In this document: positions 42,639 to 50,216 of the stretch, piece after piece | Layout: each line of letters starts with the position of its first letter | How positions within the stretch are numbered: position 1 is the stretch's first letter | NCBI GenBank assembly: GCA_963700105.1 | Contig: CAVOWL010000004.1 | Coordinates: forward strand, 806,001-870,000 | Source: CAVUWL01 sp963700105 | GTDB taxonomy: Bacteria; Actinomycetota; Thermoleophilia; Solirubrobacterales; 70-9 | Reading direction: 5' to 3' | Length of the DNA: 64,000 nt | The notes under the pieces: model-generated | Database searches by the model: none | The model's input: the letters and a program-made list of their open reading frames with translations, nothing else | Told to the model about the DNA's origin: nothing | Program-made: the position numbers and the translations under genes

Positions 42639-43853
42639 CTAGATCTTGTTCCTTTGCAGGAGCTTTTTGCCGATCACCATGCGCTGAATCTCCGAGGTGC
42701 CCTCGCCGATCAAAAGCAACGGTGCGTCGCGGTAGAGGCGCTCGATCTCATACTCCTTGGAGTAGCCGTAGCCGCCGTGGATGCGAAAGCAGTCCTCAAC
42801 GCACTCCTTGCCGGTCTCTGAGGCCAGCAGCTTGGCCATCCCGGCCTCCAGATCGGAGCGCTCACCGGCGTCCTTCATGCGGGCCGCCTTGCGGGTCAGC
42901 AGTCGAGCCGCCTCGATCTTGGTTGCCATGTCGGCGAGCTTGAACTGGATCGCCTGATGCTGGGCGATCGGCTTGCCGAAGGTCTTACGCTCCTGGCTGT
43001 AGCGAAGGGCCAGCTCCAGGGCGCGCTGAGCGATGCCGACCCCGCGTGCGGCGACGTTCACCCTTCCCACCTCAAGCGCGTCCATCATCTGCACGAATCC
43101 CTGCCCGACGCCAGCCTCCTCGCCACCCAGGACCCGCTCGGGCGGACAGCGGTATCCGTCGTAGACCAACTCGGTCGACTCGACGCCCTTATAGCCCATC
43201 TTCTTGATCTTCGGGGGAACGATCAGGCCTTCGAACTGACCGCTGTTGGTTTCAGCCCAGGGCTCCTTCTCGGTGATGAAGCAGGTCATCCCCTTATAGG
43301 GGGGATCGGCCTTGGGGTCGGTCTTCATCAGGACGAAAACGACGCCCGAACCGAGCCCGTTGGTCACCCACATCTTCTGCCCATTCAGCACCCAGCTGCC
43401 GTCCGCGGCCTTCTTGGCGGTCGACTTGATCCCCTGCACGTCGGAGCCGATCTCGGGCTCAGAGAGCGAGAAGGCGGCGCGGATCTCGCCGGTCGCCATC
43501 TTCGGCAGGAAATACTCCTTTTGCTCCTCGGTTCCGAACTTCATCAAGAGGTAGGAACCGATGAAATGGGTGTTGACGACGCCAGAGATTGAGATCCAAC
43601 CGCGCGAGAGCTCTTCGACGATCATCGCGTAGGTGGTGAGGTCCAGCCCCATTCCCCCGTACTCCTCGGGGATCGTCACCCCGAAGAGCCCGAGCTCCTT
43701 CATCTGCTCAACGATTGGCTCAGGAAAGGAATCCTCGTGGTCATAGTGCTCGGCGTTGGGAATGATCTGCTCGTCGGCAAACTTGTGGACCATCTCGGTG
43801 ATGTCGCGCTGGATTTCGGTCTGCTCGCTGTAGGGGGGGGTCTCTACGGCCAT
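42639..43853 (-). CDS. Acyl-CoA dehydrogenase (possible methylsuccinyl-CoA dehydrogenase)
   Basis: This 404-residue FAD enzyme has the family pattern: FGVTIPEEYGGMGLDLTTYA, AAFSLSEPEIGSDVQGIKST, KMWVTNGLGSGVVFVLMKT, and RIHGGYGYSKEYEIERLYRD followed by LLIGEGTSEIQR. The catalytic Glu is present in IGEGTSE. It oxidises acyl-CoA and passes electrons to ETF. The ethylmalonyl-CoA pathway genes nearby make methylsuccinyl-CoA oxidation a candidate role, although the well-studied proteobacterial enzyme is longer; short-chain or branched-chain acyl-CoA are alternatives. It lies 14 bases downstream of pabB and four upstream of the SCP2 gene. Confidence 0.85.
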   Translation of the reverse strand: MAVETPPYSEQTEIQRDITEMVHKFADEQIIPNAEHYDHEDSFPEPIVEQMKELGLFGVTIPEEYGGMGLDLTTYAMIVEELSRGWISISGVVNTHFIGSYLLMKFGTEEQKEYFLPKMATGEIRAAFSLSEPEIGSDVQGIKSTAKKAADGSWVLNGQKMWVTNGLGSGVVFVLMKTDPKADPPYKGMTCFITEKEPWAETNSGQFEGLIVPPKIKKMGYKGVESTELVYDGYRCPPERVLGGEEAGVGQGFVQMMDALEVGRVNVAARGVGIAQRALELALRYSQERKTFGKPIAQHQAIQFKLADMATKIEAARLLTRKAARMKDAGERSDLEAGMAKLLASETGKECVEDCFRIHGGYGYSKEYEIERLYRDAPLLLIGEGTSEIQRMVIGKKLLQRNKI

Positions 43854-43867
43854 TTGCTCCTAGCTCG

Positions 43868-45349
43868 TCAAGGTTGGGGGACGGGAACCGCGCTGCCTCG
43901 AAGCAGGCCAAGAATAGCCTGCATCGCCGCGCGGCCCTTGAGCTGAGTCTCCTCGTACTCGGCCTGCGGATCGGAGTCAACGACGATCGCCCCGCCGACG
44001 CCGATCGAGGCAGATTGCGCTTCGATCACGATCGTTCGGATCACGACGCTGAGATCGCAGCCGCCACCGAGCCCGAGGTAGCCAATCGCTCCTGAGTAGA
44101 TGCCGCGCGGCTCGCCCTCGAGCTCATCGATGATCTCCATCGTGCGCTTCTTCGGGGCGCCGGTCATCGAGCCGGGTGGAAAACAGGCGCGGATGCACTG
44201 CGGCGCGCCGACCCCCGCCCGCAACCGACCGGCGACGGTCGAGACAAGCTGGTGCACGGTTTGATAGCTCTCGACCCAAAGCAGCTCCGGCGTCTGCACG
44301 GTGCCGAATTCGCAGACCCTGCCGAGGTCATTGCGGAGCAGGTCGACGATCGTCAGGTGCTCGGCGCGGCTCTTCGGATCGGCTCTCAGTTCGGCGGCCA
44401 GGCGGCGATCCTCGGCGACTGTTTGCCCGCGGCGGCTGGTGCCCTTGATCGGCCTCGCCTCGACCCTGCCGCCAGGGTCGATCGCGAGGAAGCGCTCCGG
44501 GGAGGAGCTGAGGACGGCCAGATCCCCAAACCGCAGGAAGGCCCCGAAGGGAGCCGGATCGATCCGGCGCAGGGTGCGATACAGCGACAGCGGGTCAAGC
44601 CTCACCGTGGTGGTGATCTTGTTGGTGAGACAGACCTCATAGGTTTCTCCCGCGAAGAGGCGCTGCTTACAGGCGGCAATATCTGCGAGGTAGCGGCGCC
44701 GGGGGCGGGCGAGCTCGAAACCGGGCGATCCATCTGCCCCAAGAACCCCCGCCTGCTCGGGCTCGGCGAGAGCGCAATGGGCGCTGAGATGGCGGCGGGT
44801 CTCCTCGATCCAGCTCTCGGCCTCTGAGACTTCCTCAGCCCGCGCCAGGCAGAGCAGGTAGGTGTGTTGGTTTAGGTGGTCAAAGGCGATCATCCGAGCG
44901 GCGAAAATGAAGGCCGCGTCGGCGCCCCGCGAGCGGTGCGCGGCATCGCCGTCGCAGTCGGCCTTCAGCTCATATCCGAAGTAGCCGATGAAGCCGCAGT
45001 TAAAGTGAAACGGGAGCCCGCAGCTACTGCGAAGCCGGGTCGTCTCGGCGCCGAGGTAGTCGAAGATCGACTCGCTGCGAAGCTCCGTCTCAGACCCTCG
45101 CTTCACCCGCACCTCCCCCGCCTCGACGTCGTAGGTGACCAGCGCCCCGAGGCGGCCACCGCTGTCGCCGATGAAGGAGAAACGGGCCTTGCCCCCGGGC
45201 GCGCTGCTATCGAGCCAAAAGGCGCTTTTGCTGTCGCGGTAGAGGGTCGCAAAGGCCCGCTCGGCGTCGTGGGGTGCCTCGAGCCGTCTCACCCAAAGCT
45301 TGAGGTCCGAAGCGGTCTGAAAGGTCTGGGTCGGGGCGGCGGTCGCCAT
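43868..45349 (-). CDS. pabB: Aminodeoxychorismate synthase component I (PabB)
   Basis: The 493-residue protein has the chorismate-binding enzyme signature: CGFIGYFGYELK in the N-terminal half, ETYEVCLTNKIT, FLRFGDLAVLSSSPERFL, RPIKGTSRRG (with the Lys used by aminodeoxychorismate synthases), LLRNDLGRVC, QLVSTVAGRL and GSMTGAPKKRTMEIIDELE. It would convert chorismate and ammonia to 4-amino-4-deoxychorismate for folate. An anthranilate synthase role is less likely because PabC is divergently adjacent (starts only 19 bases apart). The amidotransferase subunit PabA is not in the window. It probably heads the transcript with the acyl-CoA dehydrogenase and SCP2 genes. Confidence 0.85.
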   Translation of the reverse strand: MATAAPTQTFQTASDLKLWVRRLEAPHDAERAFATLYRDSKSAFWLDSSAPGGKARFSFIGDSGGRLGALVTYDVEAGEVRVKRGSETELRSESIFDYLGAETTRLRSSCGLPFHFNCGFIGYFGYELKADCDGDAAHRSRGADAAFIFAARMIAFDHLNQHTYLLCLARAEEVSEAESWIEETRRHLSAHCALAEPEQAGVLGADGSPGFELARPRRRYLADIAACKQRLFAGETYEVCLTNKITTTVRLDPLSLYRTLRRIDPAPFGAFLRFGDLAVLSSSPERFLAIDPGGRVEARPIKGTSRRGQTVAEDRRLAAELRADPKSRAEHLTIVDLLRNDLGRVCEFGTVQTPELLWVESYQTVHQLVSTVAGRLRAGVGAPQCIRACFPPGSMTGAPKKRTMEIIDELEGEPRGIYSGAIGYLGLGGGCDLSVVIRTIVIEAQSASIGVGGAIVVDSDPQAEYEETQLKGRAAMQAILGLLRGSAVPVPQP

Positions 45350-45368
45350 CAGCTCAAAATAGAGCGAG

Positions 45369-46172
45369 ATGGCGGCTCACGTTCAACCCGATTACCGCCA
45401 GGGGGTCTTTGAGACAATCTTGATCAAGGACGGCCGCCCGCTTGAGCTGGACGCCCACCTGGACCGGATCGGAGCCAGCCTTGATGCGCTGTTTGACGCT
45501 CAGATCCCCACCGCCGCGCAGAGGATGGTATTGAGGGAAGCGCGTCCTTTGGCCTGGGGCCGTTTGCGCCTGATGATCGCCCCCCGCGATAACTCCGGAT
45601 CGCTGCGGGTCGAGGTGAGGACGGCGAGGATCGAGCGCGACCTCCTCTTCCCCCCTCCCGAGCAGGCGATTTCGCTGCGAAGCCATGTCCTCAAGGACGG
45701 ACTCGGCGCTCACAAGTGGGTCGACCGCAGCGCCCTTCAAAGCGCCGAAGGCTCGGCCCCGCCCGGGGCGCTGCTGCTTCTTTGCGACGAAAGCGCCGAT
45801 GCCCTGGAGGCTTCCAGAGCGAATATCTTCTTGGTCGCCGGCGGCTTGCTGATCACCCCGCCGCTCGACGGCAGGATCCTCCCCGGAATCGCCCGCCGGC
45901 GAGCGATCGAGGCAGGGCGTGAGGCGGGCCTTGAGGTGCGTGAGGAAACCGTCTCGCTCGGCTCGCTACCGCGAGCCGATGAGGTTTTTCTGACCGGCTC
46001 GCTGCGCGGGGTCGAGTCGGCCGGTTCGCTGGACGGTGTCTCGCTCCGGCCGGGCGGGGAGATCAGCGAGCGGATCGCAGCGGCTATGAGGAGACGCTGG
46101 CTGGGCGCCAGCGGGCCGGAATTCGCTGCAGCGTCTGAAGGCGCTGCTGGACCCGATCGGCGCGCAGAGTGA
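45369..46172 (+). CDS. pabC: 4-amino-4-deoxychorismate lyase-like PLP enzyme (class IV aminotransferase fold)
   Basis: The 267-residue product fits fold type IV: RQGVFETILIKDGRPLELDA, HLDRIGASLDALFD, then the PLP lysine in HKWVDRSALQ (about residue 118), ASRANIFLVAGG and GRILPGIARRRAIEAGREAG with EVFLTGSLRGV. It would cleave aminodeoxychorismate to p-aminobenzoate and pyruvate. It is divergent from pabB with 19 bases between starts, so the two promoters must overlap each other's coding sequence. A D-amino acid or branched-chain aminotransferase is possible, but the pabB neighbour argues against it. Its 3' end overlaps a minus-strand gene by 89 bases. Confidence 0.8.
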   Translation: MAAHVQPDYRQGVFETILIKDGRPLELDAHLDRIGASLDALFDAQIPTAAQRMVLREARPLAWGRLRLMIAPRDNSGSLRVEVRTARIERDLLFPPPEQAISLRSHVLKDGLGAHKWVDRSALQSAEGSAPPGALLLLCDESADALEASRANIFLVAGGLLITPPLDGRILPGIARRRAIEAGREAGLEVREETVSLGSLPRADEVFLTGSLRGVESAGSLDGVSLRPGGEISERIAAAMRRRWLGASGPEFAAASEGAAGPDRRAE

Positions 46173-46449
46173 ACCTGCGCAGGCTTCCCTCCTGATCCGT
46201 CGCCGCTTCGCCGCCGAAGCGGCGCTGGGAGTCGAGGATCGCAGCGCTTGCCCGCTCGGCAAGCACGGCCGCGCGGCGAGCCTGATTGGCGGCCTCGATC
46301 GCGGCGGCACCGACGCTGGCCACGGCCGCTTCGGAGGCGCGCGCCACGGCCATGGCCTCATCGATCCGTTCCACAAGCTCACCCAAAAGCGGCGGGCGAG
46401 CGTCCCCGGATAGCACCCAGTCCTCGGCCTGATCGCGAATTGAACCCTC
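46084..46449 (-). CDS. Small alpha-helical protein of unknown function
   Basis: The product of about 121 residues is almost entirely helical and Ala/Arg/Glu-rich: LGELVERIDEAMAVARASEA, AAIEAANQARRAAVLAERAS, LDSQRRFGG, LRADRVQQRLQTLQ. This suggests a coiled coil. ATG 46449 has GGAGG just upstream (spacing two); a frame start at 46491 is possible. It overlaps the end of pabC by 89 bases on the opposite strand and is divergent from the malyl-CoA lyase gene. I do not recognise it, and it could be a spurious frame, though the codon pattern looks coding. Confidence 0.45.
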   Translation of the reverse strand, partial: EGSIRDQAEDWVLSGDARPPLLGELVERIDEAMAVARASEAAVASVGAAAIEAANQARRAAVLAERASAAILDSQRRFGGEAATDQEGSLRRFTLRADRVQQRLQTLQRIPARWRPASVSS

Positions 46450-46555
46450 CATCGCCTCCGAATGTATGGCTAGCGCAGGCGGCAAATGCATTCGGCCCGC
46501 AATCGGTCGGTTGACTAGATTGACCGGCGCAGACCGAAACGACCCAAGGAGCAGC

Positions 46556-47638
46556 TTGAAAAACCCCAGAGACTTCTTTCAACCGCTGGCGATCGGAGCC
46601 CCCGATCCGCTGCGCGAGATCCCGGTCACCCCATCGCGGATGATCCACTTCCTCGACTTCTCCAACGAGAAGATGGTCGCCAAGGCGACCGAGATCGCCA
46701 AGCAAACCGACATCCTGCTCGGCAACCTCGAGGACGCGATTCCGGTCGATCGCAAGGAGGCAGCCCGCGCCGGGTTGATCCGAGCCGCAAGGGAGTCTGA
46801 TTTCGGCCAGACCTCGCTCTGGACTCGGGTCAACTCGCTGGAGAGCCCCTGGGTCCTCGACGACCTGATGAGCCTCGTGACCGAGATCGGTGAGCAGCTC
46901 GAGGTCGTGATGGTGCCCAAGGTCGAGGGTCCCTGGGACATCCATTACGTCGATCGCCTCCTCGCCCAGCTTGAGGCCAAGGCCAAACTCGACCGCCCGA
47001 TCCTGATCCACGCGATCCTTGAGACCGCCCAGGGAGTCGTCAACCTCGAGGAGATTGCCGCCGCAAGCCCGCGCATGCAGGGAATGAGCTTTGGCCCAGC
47101 CGACCTCGCCGCCTCGCGCCGAATGAAGACGACCCGGGTCGGCGGCGGGCATCCGGGCTACCGGGTGATGGAGGATCCGACCGACCCAGAGAACCCCGAG
47201 GCCGACCGAGTCAGCGCCCAGCAGGACCTCTGGCACTACTCGATCGCGCGCATGGTCGATGCCTGCACCTCGGTCGGCATCCTGCCCTTTTATGGCCCCT
47301 TCGGCGACATCAAGGACACGGCGGGGTGTGAGACCCAGTTTCGCGCCGCCTTTTTGATGGGCTGCGTCGGCGCCTGGTCGCTTCACCCTGTTCAGATCGA
47401 GATCGCCAAGCGAGTCTTCAGCCCTCCGGCCGAGGAGGTCAGATTCGCAAGGAAGGTGCTGGAGGCGATCCCCGATGGCCGCGGCGTCCACATGATCGAC
47501 GGCAAGATGCAAGATGACGCGACCTGGAAGCAATGCAAGGTCATGGTCGAGCTGGCCGAAATGCTGGCGGCAAAGGATCCCGAGCTTGCCGCCGAGTACG
47601 GCTTCGGCGGATCAGCCCAGGTAGGCTCAATTACCTGA
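46556..47638 (+). CDS. mcl: Malyl-CoA / beta-methylmalyl-CoA lyase (HpcH/CitE family)
   Basis: The 360-residue product has a close match to Mcl1-type enzymes: NPRDFFQPLAIGAPDPLREI, VTPSRMIHFLDFSNEKM, ILLGNLEDAIPVDRKEAARA, VVMVPKVEGPWDIHYVDRLL and MQGMSFGPADLAASRRMKTT, then GAWSLHPVQIEIAKRVFSPP. Acidic residues in NLEDAIP and near SFGPADLA are the usual metal ligands. It would cleave beta-methylmalyl-CoA to glyoxylate and propionyl-CoA and condense acetyl-CoA with glyoxylate. TTG 46556 is chosen because AAGGAG lies four bases upstream. The methyltransferase gene starts five bases after its stop. Confidence 0.88.
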   Translation: MKNPRDFFQPLAIGAPDPLREIPVTPSRMIHFLDFSNEKMVAKATEIAKQTDILLGNLEDAIPVDRKEAARAGLIRAARESDFGQTSLWTRVNSLESPWVLDDLMSLVTEIGEQLEVVMVPKVEGPWDIHYVDRLLAQLEAKAKLDRPILIHAILETAQGVVNLEEIAAASPRMQGMSFGPADLAASRRMKTTRVGGGHPGYRVMEDPTDPENPEADRVSAQQDLWHYSIARMVDACTSVGILPFYGPFGDIKDTAGCETQFRAAFLMGCVGAWSLHPVQIEIAKRVFSPPAEEVRFARKVLEAIPDGRGVHMIDGKMQDDATWKQCKVMVELAEMLAAKDPELAAEYGFGGSAQVGSIT

Positions 47639-47643
47639 CCGGG

Positions 47644-48420
47644 ATGGACGCCAATCAAGCAGTCTTTGACCGTGACGCGGGTGTCTACTCCGACCTGGAG
47701 CTGATGGCGGCAGAGCGCACGGTGATGTCTTCGATGCGCGCCCAGCTGCACGAGGTCGAGATGCTTGACCTGGGCGTCGGCTCCGGGCGCACGGCCTACA
47801 CCTTCAGCGCCCTGGTGCGCCGCTACGTCGGGCTTGACTACTCGCCGCGGATGATCGCGCGTTCGCGGCAGCTGCTCGGCGAAGACGAGCGGATCGAATT
47901 TATCCTCGGCGACGCCCGCGACCTCTCCGCCGTTAAGGGGAAGTTTGACTTCGTTTTGTTCAGCTTCAACGGCATCGACGCCGTCGGTCACGAGGATCGA
48001 CTCAAGATCCTTGCCGAGGTCCGAGCCGTGCTTAGGCCCGACGGACGCTTCCTCTTCTCCACGCACTCGCTGGGGGGCCTGCCCCTAGACACGCAAAAGC
48101 CCCGCTCGCGCTACTGGCGCAAATCGCGCCTTTACACCCTCTACCTTCGACTGGCAAGCATCCGTTATCGGCGCCGAGCCGAAACCGTCAACAGGGGGAT
48201 CGACATCGACGCCGTCAGGCGTCAGGGCTGGACGGTGATCCGAGATGTCGCCCACGACTTCGAACTGCAGGTCTACTACGTTGACCCCGAGCACCAAATC
48301 CAACAACTGCGAGAGGTTGGTTTGGAGGTCGTCGCGATCTATGACATGCGCGGAGAAGAGATCGAGGTGACCCAGGCGGGCCGCGACCCCTCGCTGCACT
48401 ACCTCTGCCGCCCGATCTAG
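47644..48420 (+). CDS. SAM-dependent methyltransferase
   Basis: The 258-residue product has the class I signature: VEMLDLGVGSGRTAYTFSAL (motif I), YVGLDYSPRMIARSRQLLGE, IEFILGDARDLSAVKGKFD and FDFVLFSFNGIDAV. The C-terminal part (YTLYLRLASIRYRRRAETVN, LQVYYVDPEHQIQQLREVGL) resembles methyltransferases of polysaccharide and small-molecule clusters. It starts at ATG 47644, five bases after the malyl-CoA lyase stop, and is convergent with the carrier-protein operon. Its substrate is unknown; it could modify sugars or the carrier-operon product. Confidence 0.8.
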   Translation: MDANQAVFDRDAGVYSDLELMAAERTVMSSMRAQLHEVEMLDLGVGSGRTAYTFSALVRRYVGLDYSPRMIARSRQLLGEDERIEFILGDARDLSAVKGKFDFVLFSFNGIDAVGHEDRLKILAEVRAVLRPDGRFLFSTHSLGGLPLDTQKPRSRYWRKSRLYTLYLRLASIRYRRRAETVNRGIDIDAVRRQGWTVIRDVAHDFELQVYYVDPEHQIQQLREVGLEVVAIYDMRGEEIEVTQAGRDPSLHYLCRPI

Positions 48421-48428
48421 ACCTCCGC

Positions 48429-50216
48429 TCAAGCCTTGGAGAGGATCCTCTCGAGCTCGTGACCAAGGAGCTCGCGCGCGGCCCGCTGGGCGGCGATCGG
48501 GCGCAGGGTGTGGTCATTGCCCGGCAGTTCGCTCAGCTCAAGGTTGGGCCAGCGCTCCAATTGAGCGGGGATGTCGGCGGCCTCGAGATCGGCATGGAGT
48601 GGCTCATCTCCTGAAAAGGCCATCACCACGGGCGTCTCGGTCTCGCGCAATCGATCAAGCAGTGCGGCGACGTCGCGGGTCTCCTCCAGCGCCTCGCCGC
48701 GAGCGCCGCGCCGCCGCACCGCGGCCCGGAGCCGATGGCCGCTCCTCTCGATCAGCGAGGCCGCGAGCGCGCGCAGCCTGCGCAGGCCGATTTCACCGCG
48801 CATCAGCTTGTCCCACCAGCGCCGTTCAAAGACGCGACCCAGCTTTCGCGCCTCGCGTTCGGCCAAGAGCTCGGAGTGCCAAAGCAGCGCGCCGGCGTTT
48901 AGGAGGATCGCCTCCTCGATGCGCGGGTCGCGAAGCGCCGTGCGAAATGACCAAAAACCTCCGACGCAAAGACCGGCGAGGACGAAGCGGCTCCCCAGCC
49001 CCCGCTCGCCCAGCGCGTCTAGCACCGAGACAACCTGCTCCTCGTATCGGGGGACGTAGAACTCGGAAACCTCGGTGAGTCGCGAGGAGTCGCCATCGGC
49101 CTCACCAATCGCCTCGAGATCGAGCCGCAGCGTGCGCAGTCCACGCCCCGCCCACTCCCGTGCGGTCTCAGTCCAGAGCCGATTGGGACCGATGTGGCGG
49201 ATCGCCCCGGCGTTAAAGAACACCGTGCAGAGCCCGGCGACCGGCTCGCCGAGCGGCTCGGTCAAAACGCCGAAGGCCCGCCCGAAGGCGAGCTCAAAGT
49301 CAAGCGCCGTCTCGCGGATCCTGCTGCTGCCAACCTCGAGCTCAAGCGCCTCCAATTCGGCAACCTCCCCACCGCGGGGCGATTGGGGCGGGCCGGAGTC
49401 CCCCCCCTTGACCAGCCACGACTCGACCCGATCAAAGACTTCAAGCGGCGCGACGGTGCGCTCGGGGTGAGAGACCATCTTTCCCCATCCCTCACCGGGG
49501 GCGGCGCTCACCGCAGCCCCCCCCGCCTCGAGGCTCTCGCGCAGATCCCCGTCTACCTCAATCCCATCGCGCTCGAGCAGGAGCACCCGGCGCAGGCCCG
49601 CCGCCGGTGGCTGCGGCTGAAGTGAAGCCAAATCCTCCAGCGTTTCGGCGCTGAGGACGAATCCGCCGGCCTCGATCCAGCCCTGCGGCAGCGGCGTGAG
49701 ATCCAGATCACCCGCCCTCGAGTGCCCCCAGGGCTGAAGGCGCGAGAAGGCACGCGTCTCGCGCACGAATGCGCGCCCGGCACGGGGTGAACCCCAGAGA
49801 ACCAGCTCCTCGACAGGGGCGCCGTCTGCGAGTGCCTGGCGGGCGAGAAGACCGCCGAGGCCGAGGCCCAGCAGCGCGATCGGCACGCCCCCTGCGACCG
49901 TCGCCAGCCACTCAGATGCCACCCCGATTGCAGCGACCCACGCCTTGATCCTGGCCGGATCACCAGGTGAGCCGCTGCTGTCCCCGCTGGAGGGAAGGTC
50001 AAAGCGCAGGGTGGGGTGACCGGCGGCCGCGAGGCGCTCGGCCCAAAGGCGACGAGAGCGATAGGAGGCGACCTCATCCCAGCCCCATGGAGCGCAGATC
50101 AAAACCGCGCTTTGCGCCGCGGCGCCGGCCACAGGCCGGTGAAAGAGCCCGAATATCGTTTCTTGCCCAGACTTGAGGTAGATCGGTTGGGCTGGGGGAG
50201 GGTTCATCGCGGTCAA
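48429..50216 (-). CDS. Tandem alpha/beta-hydrolase protein with altered nucleophile sites
   Basis: The 595-residue product has two alpha/beta-hydrolase halves. The first starts with SAVLICAPWGWDEVASYRSR and LRFDLPSSGDSSGSPGD; its nucleophile elbow reads GLGLGG, so the serine is missing. The second (about 310-595) has LCTVFFNAGAIRHIGPNRLW, LRLDLEAIGEADGD and the elbow AGLCVGGF with cysteine in place of serine, then MAFSGDEPLH and GNDHTLRPI (acid and His). This layout resembles the hydrolases linked to exosortase systems. It is the last gene of the carrier-protein operon and overlaps the GH2-like gene by four bases. It could be a thioesterase or acyltransferase for the carrier-bound product. 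Confidence 0.75.
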   Translation of the reverse strand: MTAMNPPPAQPIYLKSGQETIFGLFHRPVAGAAAQSAVLICAPWGWDEVASYRSRRLWAERLAAAGHPTLRFDLPSSGDSSGSPGDPARIKAWVAAIGVASEWLATVAGGVPIALLGLGLGGLLARQALADGAPVEELVLWGSPRAGRAFVRETRAFSRLQPWGHSRAGDLDLTPLPQGWIEAGGFVLSAETLEDLASLQPQPPAAGLRRVLLLERDGIEVDGDLRESLEAGGAAVSAAPGEGWGKMVSHPERTVAPLEVFDRVESWLVKGGDSGPPQSPRGGEVAELEALELEVGSSRIRETALDFELAFGRAFGVLTEPLGEPVAGLCTVFFNAGAIRHIGPNRLWTETAREWAGRGLRTLRLDLEAIGEADGDSSRLTEVSEFYVPRYEEQVVSVLDALGERGLGSRFVLAGLCVGGFWSFRTALRDPRIEEAILLNAGALLWHSELLAEREARKLGRVFERRWWDKLMRGEIGLRRLRALAASLIERSGHRLRAAVRRRGARGEALEETRDVAALLDRLRETETPVVMAFSGDEPLHADLEAADIPAQLERWPNLELSELPGNDHTLRPIAAQRAARELLGHELERILSKA

